This document shows positions 1 to 11,449 of a stretch of DNA of 64,000 nucleotides, in pieces (position 1 is the first letter of the stretch; each line of letters starts with the position of its first letter). A model generated the notes under the pieces. The model saw only the letters and a list, made by a program, of their open reading frames with translations, was not told the origin of the DNA and ran no database searches. The DNA lies in contig NC_079148.1 in NCBI RefSeq assembly GCF_945859685.1, positions 3,906,001-3,970,000 on the forward strand, written 5' to 3'. Made by a program: the position numbers and the translations under genes. Source of the stretch: Eupeodes corollae. Taxonomy: Eukaryota > Arthropoda > Insecta > Diptera > Syrphidae.

Positions 1-558
1 TTCCATATTTTCGCTGAGTTGACTTTCAACAAGGATATTGCTGTTAAAGTCACCGCATACAATAACGTTTCTTGCAGTGGTTGAAAATTCATCCATTAAT
101 GAATATATAGGTGTTAAATCGACATTTCTATTTGGTCTATAAACGCTACCTAAGCGAACAAAATCAACTCCTAACATTATGTCTACAAAAAGGTATTCAA
201 TAGGGCATCCAATGGGTGAAAAACATTTAAGCTTACAATTGAGACCTTCTCTTATATAAATAGCTACACCTCCACCAGTGCGATTTTTCCTATCCGAACG
301 AAAAATTTTATAACCATTTAAAGCATAAACAGCATCATTTACATTTGACAAGAACCAAGTTTCCGACACACAGATCGCATCAACTTTGGAATTAACAAAT
401 ATTTCTCTAAACTCATCTATTTTAGGGAGCAAGCTTTGCGAATTAAGATGGCAAATTTTAAGCCCTTGCCTACGACTACAAAACACCTTTACCATTGATC
501 GCAAAACTACATCGTCACTTTCGCCCATGGAGATCACTCCGCTGTCATTTAATTCCAT
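1..558 (-). CDS. LINE ORF2, N-terminal endonuclease domain (partial)
   Basis: This frame is open for 186 codons from an ATG at 558-556 to the window edge. It encodes an endonuclease/exonuclease/phosphatase (APE-type) domain, which nicks target DNA for target-primed reverse transcription. Visible motifs, in order, are LNSQSLLPKIDEF (the N-terminal Asn motif), ICVSETW (metal-binding Glu), RTGGGVAIYIREG, VYRPNRN and VCGDFNSN near the cut end. No stop or frameshift was found. The later SDH motif, the RT domain and the C-terminus lie outside the window. Family knowledge gives the role; an active full-length protein cannot be judged from this part. Confidence 0.85.
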   Translation of the reverse strand, partial: MELNDSGVISMGESDDVVLRSMVKVFCSRRQGLKICHLNSQSLLPKIDEFREIFVNSKVDAICVSETWFLSNVNDAVYALNGYKIFRSDRKNRTGGGVAIYIREGLNCKLKCFSPIGCPIEYLFVDIMLGVDFVRLGSVYRPNRNVDLTPIYSLMDEFSTTARNVIVCGDFNSNILVESQLSENME

Positions 559-834
559 TTCGGTTAGTATTTTGGTATATAGGAGAACCAAGTGACTCAC
601 AAAAGTATATGTTGATATTAAGCGACTTATCTACTTTCCAAAGCTTAAGAATTTGTACAAAAGGACAGGTATAGGAAAGGAAATCAAGCAAAATCATTAC
701 ACAAACAAAAAAATAAAAAGAAAAATTGCAATAGAAAAAAACATAAAAATGAAAAAATTCATGAATAACATAATCAAAACAAAAGAAGTGTGTCATAAAT
801 ACTAGTTGATCGCTGATAAAGATAATCATTGTTG

Positions 835-1878
835 TTATTGATGTTGTTGTAGTTTGTCTTCTTCTTCATGACTGCTCGTGGCTAAAATATTCAGCATTCT
901 CTCGTTCTCCACCAGAATGCCCCTTGCGTTTGCACTTTTCCTAACATAAACGGAACCAAGATGTGTAAAAACAGAAAACAGCTGTTTGTTATGCTTGAAA
1001 CGTGAAGCTTTGTGATAGAGTGAGCGGTTTTTCCTGGTCATACTTCCATACATATATATGTTTTTATTATGCTCTGCTCTAATATCAACGTCATCGAGAC
1101 ATAATTGCCTTTCATTCTTGCAAAAAAGAGCAACTGATTGAAGAACAGTGTTTCTTTCGTGGGAAGAGTGAAACTTTACTATAATGGGATTATCCCTATT
1201 AGTCGGTTCATTACCTCGGCGAGGCTGGTGACATCGAAAAATTGCTTTTAGTGTAGGCGGAATGCAGTCAATTATATGACAAATGTGATGGAACGTGGTC
1301 TTTAAATTTTCGTTTTGCATCTCCGGTACCCCAAAAATAATAGCGTCGGCTCCAATCTCCCGTCGTTCAAACGCATCGCATCTTCGTTCCAGTTCAAACA
1401 TTTCTCCTTCAAGCTCACGTGTCTTAACAATTTGTGTCTCAAACGATGATAAAGCTTGAAGAGATTCCTCTGTCTCTTTAATCCTAATCTCTGCTTTCTT
1501 TTGTCGTGCTTCTAACTTTTTAAGAGCAGCCTCAACGTCGTGTGTGTGCGTGGTTAAACGGTCTTCAATAAGTGATATTCGTTTTATAATATCATCACGC
1601 AAAAAATTTATTTCCATAGTGATTTGGTTAGTAATTTTTTGGGTAAACAAACAAAATCTTTCTTCCAAATCAGAAAGTGGGACATCAGGAACGGATTTAA
1701 AAGAAACTGAAGTGTTGCATCTGTTGCCTTCTTTTCCGACAGGTGTATTTGTCTGCTTAGGTGTATGTGCGGATTCTTTGTTTACGCCGCGTATCCCTCT
1801 TACTCCTCCTGCTGCTGGTGTAGGCGTTGACTGCTTCTCTTTGTCTGCGGATCGCGTTTTTGCCGCCATCGAACTCAT
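835..1878 (-). CDS. LINE ORF1 protein, coiled coil plus RRM-like domain
   Basis: The protein has 347 residues. The ATG at 1878-1876 is chosen because the frame upstream of it has no better ATG. The N-terminus is basic and rich in Pro/Gly/Thr (residues about 5-50). A long heptad-rich segment around residues 75-175 predicts a trimerising coiled coil. It is followed by DAIIFGVPE, a hallmark of the RRM-like fold of CR1/L2/L1-type ORF1 proteins, and a basic C-terminal part with YHKASRFKHNKQLF and VYVRKSANARGI. Such proteins bind the element's RNA and act as chaperones in the RNP. There are no zinc knuckles. It lies just upstream of ORF2 on the same strand, and an overlapping open frame on the other strand is a shadow. 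Confidence 0.8.
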   Translation of the reverse strand: MSSMAAKTRSADKEKQSTPTPAAGGVRGIRGVNKESAHTPKQTNTPVGKEGNRCNTSVSFKSVPDVPLSDLEERFCLFTQKITNQITMEINFLRDDIIKRISLIEDRLTTHTHDVEAALKKLEARQKKAEIRIKETEESLQALSSFETQIVKTRELEGEMFELERRCDAFERREIGADAIIFGVPEMQNENLKTTFHHICHIIDCIPPTLKAIFRCHQPRRGNEPTNRDNPIIVKFHSSHERNTVLQSVALFCKNERQLCLDDVDIRAEHNKNIYMYGSMTRKNRSLYHKASRFKHNKQLFSVFTHLGSVYVRKSANARGILVENERMLNILATSSHEEEDKLQQHQ

Positions 1879-2065
1879 ATGAAATATTTTATTTAACAAA
1901 TAATTAGAAATTAAATCAAAACGTCGATGAGAACAATGACGAAAACAAAAAAGTGTCGCGCAACGGAACAAAATTACAGATTTCTATTTTAACTCGATTT
2001 TATGACGGATTAGATGAGAAAATTAAAATTCAGCCGGACGAGACTATCAACACGTCTATTCGCTC

Positions 2066-2900
2066 TTAATCATACTCTTTTAGTTGATCCTTTTGAAGAA
2101 AAATTCGATTAGATGCCAATTTAACACATTTTAACAATTTTATGTCATCAGCAAACATAAGACAAAGAGAAAATTTAATAATGTGAGGAATATCATTCAC
2201 AAAAAGAAGAGAAAGTAGAGGTCCAAGGTGGTTTCCATGGGGAGCACCAGGGGTCACAGATATAGGAAGTGACACAAACTCGAGTAATTAAAATATCTTG
2301 ATTAACTCTGTCGAAAGCTTAATCAGAGTAAATAACATCAGATTGAAAACCATCTTTAAGGTTTCTATAAAAAAAAAAACTTTCCAATTGTTTAATAAAT
2401 AGCCTGTTTTCAGGAATTCATTAATGGTTCTAAAATAGCAGCAAAGCAAGATTCCAAAACAATTGGCGGTATCTCCAATTAAACTCGTATAGGGCTCTTT
2501 AAAGCATCTGACTAAATTAAAATTAAGGAATTGATATTGAATTGATTCACTGGTTCAATTGAAGTTGCAATTGAAGAAGAAAAAACAGACTGAACTTATT
2601 TCGCTGGGATTACTAGAATTAGTCCCTGAGCAGTGCATGCAGTTAAGAATCCCATTTGAAATCTTTTTGCTTTTGATAAATCACCAAAAGCGTTTGCTAT
2701 TTTTTTGGGATTAAATTTAGTACGATAAATAAAATCCTTATAAAGGAATTTATTTAATCCATCGAATCTCTTTTGAAGTCAAAAATATTTTTTAGAAACC
2801 AAGTGTCGTTTGGTGGGATGACGATTTATGGTTAAAGTATAGACTAAACTGGAAATTTTTAACAATGACAAAGAACACAAATCTTTGAAAGCTGTCAAAA
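2066..2900 (-). pseudogene. Decayed non-LTR reverse transcriptase fragment
   Basis: Read on the minus strand across frameshifts, this stretch gives ordered RT landmarks. An IPPIVLESC segment (about 2480) is followed by FLKTG..NNWK (about 2420), a motif A relic YSD*AFDRVNQDIL with a stop in place of Lys (about 2315), motif B as VTPGAPHGNHLGPLL (about 2240) and motif C as FADDIKLL (about 2145). Palm segments between the fingers and motif A are missing, so the copy carries internal deletions. A Jockey/CR1-type RT is likely, but the clade cannot be fixed. Weaker similarity to the region upstream of the RT continues to about 2900. Confidence 0.7.
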
Positions 2901-3014
2901 CCAGCGTTACCAAAAAAAAGCAAAAAAAAACCTATTTTGTTTACAGCGAATGGGCGTTTTTCAGATAGAAATCTTCAAAAAAAACTCTCAGTAAGAATCG
3001 AAATCGAATTCCAA

Positions 3015-3200
3015 TTATTGAGAACCAATTTTTAAAAGATCGACAAATGATTCTTCTTTCTTAATTGATAACGATAAGTCAATTTGGAGAAAGTGTGTAA
3101 TGTAGTTTAAAACTTTCCCATGGCTTTTAGAATAGGCAATCAGCACGTTAGTCTTGGTTCTTCTCCGAACATTTTGTCGTACATTTAAGACGGTCTCCAT
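3015..3200 (-). other. Open frame of unknown nature, possibly upstream part of the adjacent RT relic
   Basis: A minus-strand frame of 61 codons is rich in basic residues (VRQNVRRRTKTN). Its strand and position suit the linker between endonuclease and RT in the relic at 2066-2900. No diagnostic motif is visible, so it may be chance. Confidence 0.2.
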
Positions 3201-3479
3201 TTGGGAATTAGTTTAGCTTTGCAGCCGCTGATTGTTTGATACAACGCGTTTTAAACCGATTCTGTAACTATTTTTATTCGAGGATAACGAAGATGTAGAC
3301 TTCTATTTTAGATATTTATTAAAAGGATTCAATTTTTTTTTGTACAACCTAAAAGTTGTATGCCATGTGTCCAAACGGGTTTCAATACTTGCTCATATAA
3401 CAATACTTTGTCTGAATAGATAATCAGACTTCTTCTCTAGTAATCATTACATTCTGCTGTACTTCAAACTTAGCTCTTC

Positions 3480-4020
3480 TCTTTTCTCTTTTAGTGCGCT
3501 CAGAATCATCAGAAAAGGTGGTCATGATAGCTTTGGAATATCCCTTGCATATACAAAGTACAAAGCTAATCCTAGGACACTTCCTTGTGGTACTACAGCT
3601 TCAAATTTCTTTAATTCTAAGTAATTTTGGACGTACCCTATTCTAAAAGGTCGGTTCGTCGCATAGTATTTCGTAATATTAAGTTTGTATTCAAGTCCCA
3701 AGTCAAGTGCCAAACCTTAACAAAGTCTTGATCAACATCTAAAAATATAGCTGAGCATACTTAGTTTTCTTCAAGTGCCTTTTTCACCACTACCGTAATT
3801 TAAAAAATTTGTGGAAAGTTTATTTCAAAATCCAAACTGATGATTTAAAATAAGTCTTCTTTCTTCTATTATTTTGCTGAACCTTTTCAGTGTCATTTTT
3901 TTCTTAAACTTTTTTCATAGTTGGTATAAACGATATTGGTCTGTTAGACGTTACTTGTGTTGGTGGCTTCAATAGTTTAGGTATAACAATGACTTCTGCA
4001 ATCCCGTTTCAAGATAAAAG
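3480..4020 (-). pseudogene. Decayed Jockey-like reverse transcriptase fragment
   Basis: Minus-strand reading across several frames shows an RT in order: TSNRPISFIPT (fingers, NYRPISLLPT type) at about 3950, FSKIIEERRLILNHQFGF at about 3870, IFLDVDQDFVKVWH (motif A with Asp retained) at about 3740, and VPQGSVLGLALYFVYARDIP (motif B) at about 3570. Several stops and frameshifts make it inactive. The motif B style (LYFVYARDIP) differs from that of the fragment at 2066-2900, so this is a second, unrelated relic rather than a continuation. Confidence 0.7.
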
Positions 4021-5114
4021 TCTGTCATTTGTTTTCTTCTCCTAAGTACGATTGACTTTTTGGGTAAACTTCTGTTTAAACAATGGAATATGTCCTTTGT
4101 ACAAAAAGGACAAAGTTAACCATTAATCCATTAGTATGATTTGTTTGTTTGTTATCTCCCGCTGACTGCTCACTTCCATTCTGAATTACAATAATTGATA
4201 TCACATCGATCCGGATTATCTCTTGGATTATCCAATTAATTTACAAACATATAACATACGTTACTACATCACGATACACCCATTTAAGGACTTACCTCCA
4301 TAAAGAGGGCATATATAGCTTCCATCAACATTTATTTGTTGAATCAACAAGAGAGTAGGTATATAAGTTCCTCTATCGTATCAGCGAGGAAAGCTATTCA
4401 ATTTTTTCCTTCCATGCTACTTCTAGTAGATTATTTATGAAGTTTTCGAACTTATACGATTAAAACACCTGCTTTAACGTTCGGTTTGGATTATAAAAGT
4501 TTAAAAAATAAAACTCATGATTGTAAGGCACGTATCCATACTTAACTATCGATATATATGTACCTATGTATATTGACAGACATGCGAGTGTGTAAAATTT
4601 ATTAAATACTTGAGAAAATTACGTGGCTTTCGTATAACACGATGCGTTAGACATCATCGGCTTTTGTTAAGACGAAAGGTTTAAAATCCAATTAGGAACG
4701 CTGTAAAAGTTTTTCAATTAAAAATAAATTAAGCACGATATAAAGGAGTCTAATAATCGTAGTTTGGTTGCTCGTAAAATAGTTCTTGACGAGACGACTA
4801 TAGTAATCGATTGGGAAAGTATGTTGGTGGTGAAAAACAAGCTTTGATGGATTTAAAGTTTAAAATGTTCATCTTCTTAAAACAAAATCTCCATCAAATT
4901 AAACTTAATAGAGGTGGATGTTAAAATGTTTAAGTTTAAAAAAAATATTGAATGATTACTACTAATGACAGATTATTGGACAGTTAAGTGTTGGAGATAT
5001 ATGTCCTTTAAATTCATTTTCTTTCAAAGAAAAATAGAACGTTGCGGTAACAAAATTATTATTATTGAAGCACAATCTTTTTAAACAGTAAATATTAATG
5101 TCTTAGTCGACACT
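4021..5114. other. AT-rich intergenic stretch, nothing recognised
   Basis: No open frame with family motifs is seen. A GGAG/GTAAGT donor-like sequence occurs on the minus strand near 4290, but no coding signal supports an exon. Confidence 0.5.
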
Positions 5115-5195
5115 TATAAGCTTCTACTGGAAGTCAACGTAAACGGTCCGATTTACTTAATTGAAAATTTTGTCATTTCTCTACGTCCCATAGAC
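5115..5195 (+). repeat. Degenerate head of the dispersed repeat family seen at 20.8, 31.5 and 60.9 kb
   Basis: The stretch carries ATAAGCTTCTACTGGAAGT, then CGGTCCGATTT, then TTGAAAATTTTGTCATTTCT. This is the same order as the 5' end of the better copies (palindromic ATAACTTCC/GGAAGT head, GGTCCGATTTGTCAAATTG, AAAATTTTGACATTTCTC). It is a fourth, truncated and diverged copy. Confidence 0.55.
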
Positions 5196-5335
5196 AAAAC
5201 AGCTGAAACACTTTAAAAAACAGAGCGACTTTTAAAGCGACTGAATAAATATTAGAGGATACATTACTTAAGTTTGGACCTCATTTTTTAAAGTTTACAG
5301 GTTCTCAAGGAGTTATTAAACAAAGTTTATGTGTT

Positions 5336-5720
5336 ATAAAAATAGGGAAGGATTCAAGAGGAGATACCAGTGAACTTTAAGCTTAAAGTTTTGAATATCG
5401 AAATGGGCCAAAGCATTCCACATTCTTGATGTACGGTTAAGAAAAGAATCTCTATACTTGATAATACGTTGGAAATTGAGCTCAATGGTAAACTAAAGAC
5501 CTTTCATGGAAATGCGAGTATCATTTTTAAAGCTGTTTTTTTGCATTTTATCCAAGATATTTAAACTCGTTGCTTGGCACCGTCCGAGAAATCCTTTTTT
5601 GACAGTGTCAAATATGTTATCATTTCATAAGGGGTGCCAATCATGGATTGTGGCATCGGGGGTGGATTACGCTCTAACGACAGCAGAAGGAGACATCATT
5701 GAGATTTTGAAGTATTCAAC
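5336..5720 (-). pseudogene. 3' fragment of the LINE family that is intact at 52.4-55.3 kb
   Basis: The minus strand at 5460-5336 reads KYRDSFLNRTSRMWNAL, then DIQNFKLKVHWYLLLNPSL, then a stop. This aligns closely with the C-terminus of the intact ORF at 55.2-55.3 kb (KYRDSFFSRTMRMWNALPH, then NIQEFKTNVHRHLLSTPLSL). Further upstream, ATSLNILDKMQKNSFK near 5600-5560 matches ATYLSLLDSIERRAFR of the same protein. Stops and a frame change show that it is dead. An apparent 75-codon open frame on the plus strand (5506-5733) is a shadow of this relic. Confidence 0.7.
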
Positions 5721-7845
5721 TTTACTCGGTTAATAATTTCGCATTGGACAATGCTGTTAAAATCGGATTTTAATGACCTTATCACACGCTTTCTTTGAGA
5801 TTTATCCTTTTTATTTGGGTGCTGTGCGTTGGTAACAAAAAGACATAGAAATCTACAATATCAACATTTTCGCAGCTTATCAACAGAAAATCTTGCAAAT
5901 ACTAACTCTTCGGGCTTATACTTATGTCAAAATTAATAAAACAATTTATTTTGGAAGTTCATATATCCAGAATTGTCTTATCTTTAAACATATTTTAAGA
6001 AATTCAAAAACTAGTGCTATTGTTGACGCAAAAGTTTTCAATAATTTGAGAGTTGTATACACGGATTTTCCTTTAAAGAAAATGTGAAATTGAAAATCAA
6101 CATGTTAAAAATTGTTAAAAAAATATTATTCCAAAGCAATAGAAAATCATACACTTTAAAAAAAAGCTAAACAAAATTATATGGATTTTTTAAGAAAAGC
6201 AATGAACTCTCTCAGCAAGTGCAGGTATCTTTGAAGGATTTAAATGCACTCAACGATAGTCCACTTTGAACTAGAAAAATCACATGTTAAATAAACAAAC
6301 AGAATGTGAATAACTATTCAAAATTTCAATCTACCTAAGGTTTCCTTTGCTCTTATACCTCTATTAAAGACTCAACCAATAAAGGTAAACATAAACATCT
6401 TCTTTTGAACATCAGAGGAGTAACCTCTTTTACCTGCTGATGTTGGTTTATGGCAAATTAACTTTCAAAGAAACTACATATTTCAATAGTGGTCTGCAAA
6501 ATTTTGTTGAACGAAGGTTTCAATCTATTGAATAAACACAGAAACACACATTCCGACATTTAAATTGAAATCAAATATTTCAAATAGAGCTTTGATTGAC
6601 AAACCATAAACTATTACGAACGAATTCAATACGATTTTTTAAATTTTACTTTGAGGTTTCTACGGAAGTCATGTACGACTGTACGACTGATATTTAAATG
6701 ACTGTGGAGGCGATCTAAATGACGCATATCATGTTATAAAATGGGAATTGGGAATTGGAGTTCCTAAGAACTATTTCATTTTACAAAGTTCTTTTTCGAT
6801 TTCACTTACCTTCGTAAAGCCAAATTGTTCTGACCTTATAAGACTTCAGAAAAATATTTGTTTTTAAATACCTACCTTTATACTTCCAAATGAATGACAT
6901 CAATACCTGTTGAAGAAATTAAGAGTGGGTATCGAAGGTGGCTGAAGTGGCAGCAGCGGCGTCATAAAAGCTACAGGTGCAGAGTTGTTAATTAAAAACC
7001 TTGAAGGACACACGTCATTTCCAGCAGGCTTACTTAACCTTTGTTTTTAAATATCGGAAAATCATGAAGTTTATTTGAATTCAATTTAATTTTTATTTTT
7101 AAAGTTTTTCGGTCGAAACGACAAGGATATAACATTCAAAAATTAAAGTTGTTAAAAAGTTAAAATATTATGTACATGTTTTGGTTGTTTTTTTTTTATT
7201 TCTTGATTTCAAGACTTTTCGTTTGAACAAATCAATGTCAAAATTTTAAAGCGAAAATGGAAAAGGTTCAACAGCTTAAGTGTACCTTAACTTCTACTAT
7301 TTAAGGAATTGCCAAAAAGGGGTTAAGGTTAAATCCAAGGGTTTAAGAAAACTGTTTTGTGGTGTCATTCGTCAAGATGAGGAATAAGGTAAGAAAGCGT
7401 GGAGGAAAATTCCATTAGTGAATTGGTGCAGGAAATTCATGCGGGATTTATGTTTATTGCTTGCTTGTTGTAAAGGTAACTTTAGAACTTAAACCACACC
7501 TTTAGGTTGTAAATCTGAAATGTAATGGTTTCTCGCAGGAAAAACTATGTTAGGGTACGTTAGCTCTGTGCTTGATTTGTGTGGTTAAAATATTTAAAGC
7601 GGGAATTGTTTATTATACTACAAGGCAATTATGTGTCTACCTGCTATTTACTGATTCCTTTTTAGAAATAAATTAGTCAAATACTGCGAGTTAAAAGCTA
7701 CTTCTCTAAAGTTTAAGTCGGTAAAGATACAACATTTGAAGTAACCTATTGTTGAGGACTTAATAATATTTAAAATTTTAGCTATTATTTCCTTATTATA
7801 TTCCTTACCACATAGTAATCCCCTTATTAAGCATGTGCTTTCGAA
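5721..7845. other. AT-rich intergenic stretch, nothing recognised
   Basis: Only short chance frames are visible. A slightly GC-richer patch near 6925-6990 contains GGCTGAAGTGGCAGCAGCGG but no supported exon. Confidence 0.5.
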
Positions 7846-8160
7846 CCAATGGCGGATTCAGTGGGGGTCGTAGGGGTCATGACCCCCTGGGTTGTATTTT
7901 TGTAGGAATTCCCTTCAATTTAAAACTAATGGTATTGAGTTAATGGATATGACCACCATTATATTTTAAGTTATTTATTTTTATATAAAAACAAAATTTG
8001 TTTTTTACTTCCTAAAACTTTGTTGTCAAAAGTACCATTTTAAACTGGGGACTGGACCAAGAACATGATAATATGAATCGGAAGTGCAGACCTATTCCAA
8101 AAACTCAGCACAAATTCATCAAATTTTGACCAATGGACGATCCAGGGGTGAGTCATATTA
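7846..8160 (+). repeat. Pair of similar 20-bp motifs in direct orientation, possible transposon termini
   Basis: CCAATGGCGGATTCAGTGGG starts at 7846 and CCAATGGACGATCCAGGGGT at 8130, 284 bp apart and in the same orientation. An ATGGCGGATCCAG-type motif followed by a G/C-rich run is often seen at ends of insect DNA transposons. No matching inverted terminus or coding part was found, so the identity is open. Confidence 0.3.
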
Positions 8161-10640
8161 GCCATAAAGCTTACACAGTTACGTTATATAAGTAAAGATT
8201 TCATCTTAAGATTTGTTAATTATTTAATTACTGTACCCATACAATTTTTCGTTTTAAAATCGAAAATTTAAACTCTTCCAAAATATACCCAATAGATTTT
8301 TTTAAAACTTTCTCTAATTTTTTTCTTAATTCGGCTTCATTCTTCAAGAAAAACATATTTTTTTGCTCCAGAAGGGTAACTCTCATAAAACCGTTGTTTA
8401 ATTTTAAAGTTTACTCAAGAGCTAATCAAACGGTTTTAATAATCTTCTCTTTCTGTGCAAGCTCTTACCGATGATCAAATTTTCGATTTTATCATGATCA
8501 AAAATGTCATTATTTTATTTTGATTTAAAAAAAAATAAGGGAATTTATTTTTAACAAAATTTAAATGTAAAATGTATATTTATAAGCACTAAATAACTGC
8601 ATAATAAACATATAATAATATAATAATATAATAATTTAAAAATTGTATATATGAAAATTAAAACAAAAAACCCCGCTCTAATGCTATTCGAAAAAAAATT
8701 TAGTTGATCTAGGTTTTTTGAGAAATCAAATGGCATTTAAATGTTTGAGAAAAACCTATTTTGCAGGTACAATTTTAAATCTTAAAAAATAAGAAATATG
8801 TTTAATTTTTTTGAGGTGATTAGAAAGTTTTAGCGACCCATTCTTGCATAATATTTCTTTCAAGAATATAAATGTCAAAAAAACAGCAAAAGTGACACTT
8901 TTGTTAAACTAATAGCTGATTGAAAAAACATTCATATCTATTGTTATAAAAATTTTGAATGTCTTGAAAACTGAAGTAAAAAAACAATATGAAACGTCAA
9001 CTTTCTGACTGTCACACAAAAGTTTCTTCCCAACTTATTTTTTTACCTTGATATGTTTTTATTTAAATTATGTACTTAAATGTACCTATTTCCTTAAATA
9101 CAAAAACCAAACGTTTTTCTATCTACAATTTACAAGTAGCGATAAACTGTTTTAAATATTTTGTTTAAACTTTTTGACACAACTTTATTTTCTTTTGATT
9201 GATACAGTATTATTTTTAAAAATTGTTGGAATATACTACAAAATTTCCAACAAGTTCAGGGTTTCTGAAATGATGAAATAAATAGAAAAATAAAAAATAA
9301 CAAACAATATTGACGAATTTAAAAAAAAACTTGCTTATTTTTTTTGTCTTTAGCTATTTCTTCTAAAATAGTTTAAAAAATTGAGCAAATTTGATGTTAA
9401 GATATAAAAATAATAATCAAGCTTTAAAAAAAATATCGCACCAAAAGCATTTAATTTTTCAATAAGAAAGACAAATATTAGTCTTTTGTACTGATGGTTG
9501 ATATCAAACTAATACCAATATTGAAAAAAGTTTGCAAATGAATGAAATTTAATTTTTCTTAATTTTCTGTTATATAAATGGTCTACAAAATTAGGTGTTT
9601 TTCTGTCCTGTCGCCTTGAAATTTGGTTATTACATTAGGTTTATAAAATATACCCTTTAAAAATGCTAAAATCAACCAAAAACGAAGCTTTAAAAGCTTA
9701 ATTAAAACGCAACAAAACGGTTAACAACTAAGTATATGATGACTATTGAAGATACAAATCTTTGACTTCTATAAATACAGCTAAAGTCATTTTCATATTT
9801 TAATCTTTTCCTAGAAATCCTTATGAGTTGTGAGTCTTCATTTTAGTCTTAATACGGTTTTGAAAAACTTTGAAATTAATTCTTTCATGGCTTTGAAAAA
9901 CAGATTTTGAAATAAATTTCTAATGCTGGATAAAAAATCCAACTTTAAATTTAAAAGATCTGTTAAAATTAAAAAAATATCTGTTTTAAGTATTATTTTT
10001 AAAAAAATTCAAAACCACGACGTTACAGCCTTGTTAAGAGGATGGATTCGTGAAAAATAATTTTACGATTGGTTCAGCGTTAATTTTAGATTTGTGTAAG
10101 ACACATGAAATCCAGAACTCATGATTTTTCTAAAAAATAAATGAAAAACTATGAATATTTCAACTGAACATTGAAGATAGGGATAATAGATTTGGAAAAT
10201 CATCATTAATTTCTTGGAAAAAACTACTGTATTAATCTAGATATAGATATATAACTTAAAGAATCTTTTCGCAAAACATTGATTTTTCATTTTTTATCTC
10301 ATTTTGGTCAACAGCTTGACTTTTCTCAATTTTTTCGCAATTTCAATCTTTTGTACCCCTTGTTTTCTAATGATTTTACTGCAGAACCTTTAAATTTATA
10401 CTTTTCTAATAAGTTTCATGACGTAAAAACCAACTCCAATTGTCTGAAACGTAATTCAAACCTTCGGGAACAGAGAGTATTCTAAAATTTAAAATAAAGA
10501 AACTACTAAAAATTACCAACGAAAATTGAGCAAAAGAATCAATTTTCATAAAATAAAAACAAAATAATTTTGAAAAATAAATATAAAATTTTTTGAAGAA
10601 AACTTGGTATGGAACTCAGCTTGCTTTAGAAAATAATTTT
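8161..10640. other. Very AT-rich intergenic stretch
   Basis: Poly-A/T tracts and an (ATA/TAAT)-type simple repeat near 8605-8640 dominate. Short open frames here (for example 8551-8736 minus and 10279-10485 plus) are rich in Phe, Leu, Ile and Tyr, as expected from AT-rich chance translation. No gene is supported. Confidence 0.5.
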
Positions 10641-10643
10641 CAT

Positions 10644-10958
10644 TTATTTCAATACTCGTACAAAACACCTTGACTTTTGCCCTGAGCTTAAAAAATATTC
10701 ATAAGCAATTTGTCGATATTTTATCCCATTAAAAAACAATGGCACCTCGAGGCTTGTGTTCTGGTGTTTTAAGTTCACAATGCTTATCAAACTGATCGAC
10801 AGAGAATAATCTATTTTATTCGCGTCTGATGTAAATTTCAAGAGCCACTGTGTGGTCAAAAAAAAGTTCTTAACGTTGTTTTTGAACCATTCTTGGTGTA
10901 TCGAACTTTGTGCGACGGTTAAGGGTTTTGTTGCACTTGAAACATCCATGTTATGCAA
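10644..10958 (-). pseudogene. C-terminal relic of a Tc1/mariner transposase
   Basis: A 104-codon minus-strand frame contains HQEWFKNNVKNFF and then TSDANKIDYSL. This resembles the stretch between the second and third catalytic Asp of mariner-type transposases (TQEWLK.N...F, then SPDLNPLDYS.W), with the third Asp retained in KIDYSL. The aligned part is short, there is no QQD motif, and no terminal inverted repeat was found. Identification rests on the spacing and the SPDLNPLDY-like core, so it is moderate at best. Confidence 0.45.
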
Positions 10959-11066
10959 GCGAAATGTTTGTCTGCCTACGGTTTCAAAGCAGCCTTAAGA
11001 ATACTTTCCCTTTAATTAGTCGCCATCCCCGGTAACAGCTGCCCAAACTATTAGTTTTCGGTATTT

Positions 11067-11449
11067 AAAACAAACATTGGAATTTTCTTGACAGGTCGTT
11101 TATAGCTATCATTAAAAATTTCTGTCATTGAAAAAAGTCCCTGATTGAAAACCACCGAAAAATATCTAACAGAATTCGGTCATTGGAATTGTGTCAAATT
11201 AGAACAGAAATCAGTGAAACGATTCGTTTCACTTTTGAACATAAAACTATCAGCTGTGTTGGAAAATTAATTTTCGTCCGGAAAATTAAAAAAAAATTCT
11301 TTTTTAGAGAAAAATAAATTCTCAATTACACTTTTTTTCATAACAAAAATTCTTTGTGTGATTTCCGATCAATTATTATATTATTTTCATTTCTAATTAA
11401 AGGAAGCACCGTCAAATATCGATTAAAAAATGTTTATGGATCGATTTCG
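11067..11449 (+). repeat. MITE-like repeat, truncated copy of the family at 19.1-19.5 kb
   Basis: From CAAACATTGGAATTTTCTTG to GGATCGATTTC this stretch runs parallel to 19162-19530, sharing long blocks such as ACAGGTCGTTTATAGCTATC, ATTCTTTGTGTGAT and CACCGTCAAATATCGATT. The outer 20-bp inverted termini of the 19.1 kb copy are missing here, so both ends are truncated or diverged. No coding capacity is expected. The open frame running through 11354-11719 is chance. Confidence 0.75.

Larger units (their letters stand above)
1..2045 (-). mobile_element. CR1/L2-like non-LTR retrotransposon, 5' portion, cut by window edge
   Basis: On the minus strand a leader, ORF1 (1878-835), a 276-bp spacer and ORF2 (from 558) follow in the order of a two-ORF LINE. 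ORF2 runs off the left edge, so the RT and 3' tail are not visible. ORF1 has a coiled coil followed by an RRM-like segment, without CCHC zinc knuckles. The endonuclease has the CR1/L2 pattern (SETW, then a GGGVAIYIRE segment). Together these favour the CR1/L2 group over Jockey. Both frames are open, so the copy looks young. The 5' boundary is only estimated, because a different and older RT fragment starts at about 2066. Confidence 0.8.

Noticed and set aside
1544..1882. Plus-strand open frame of 112 codons
   Set aside because: It lies antisense within the coiled-coil LINE ORF1 at 835-1878 and shows no motif.
4280..4330. Minus-strand exon ending at a GGAG/GTAAGT donor
   Set aside because: A single donor match without acceptor, coding bias or homologous wording is expected by chance.
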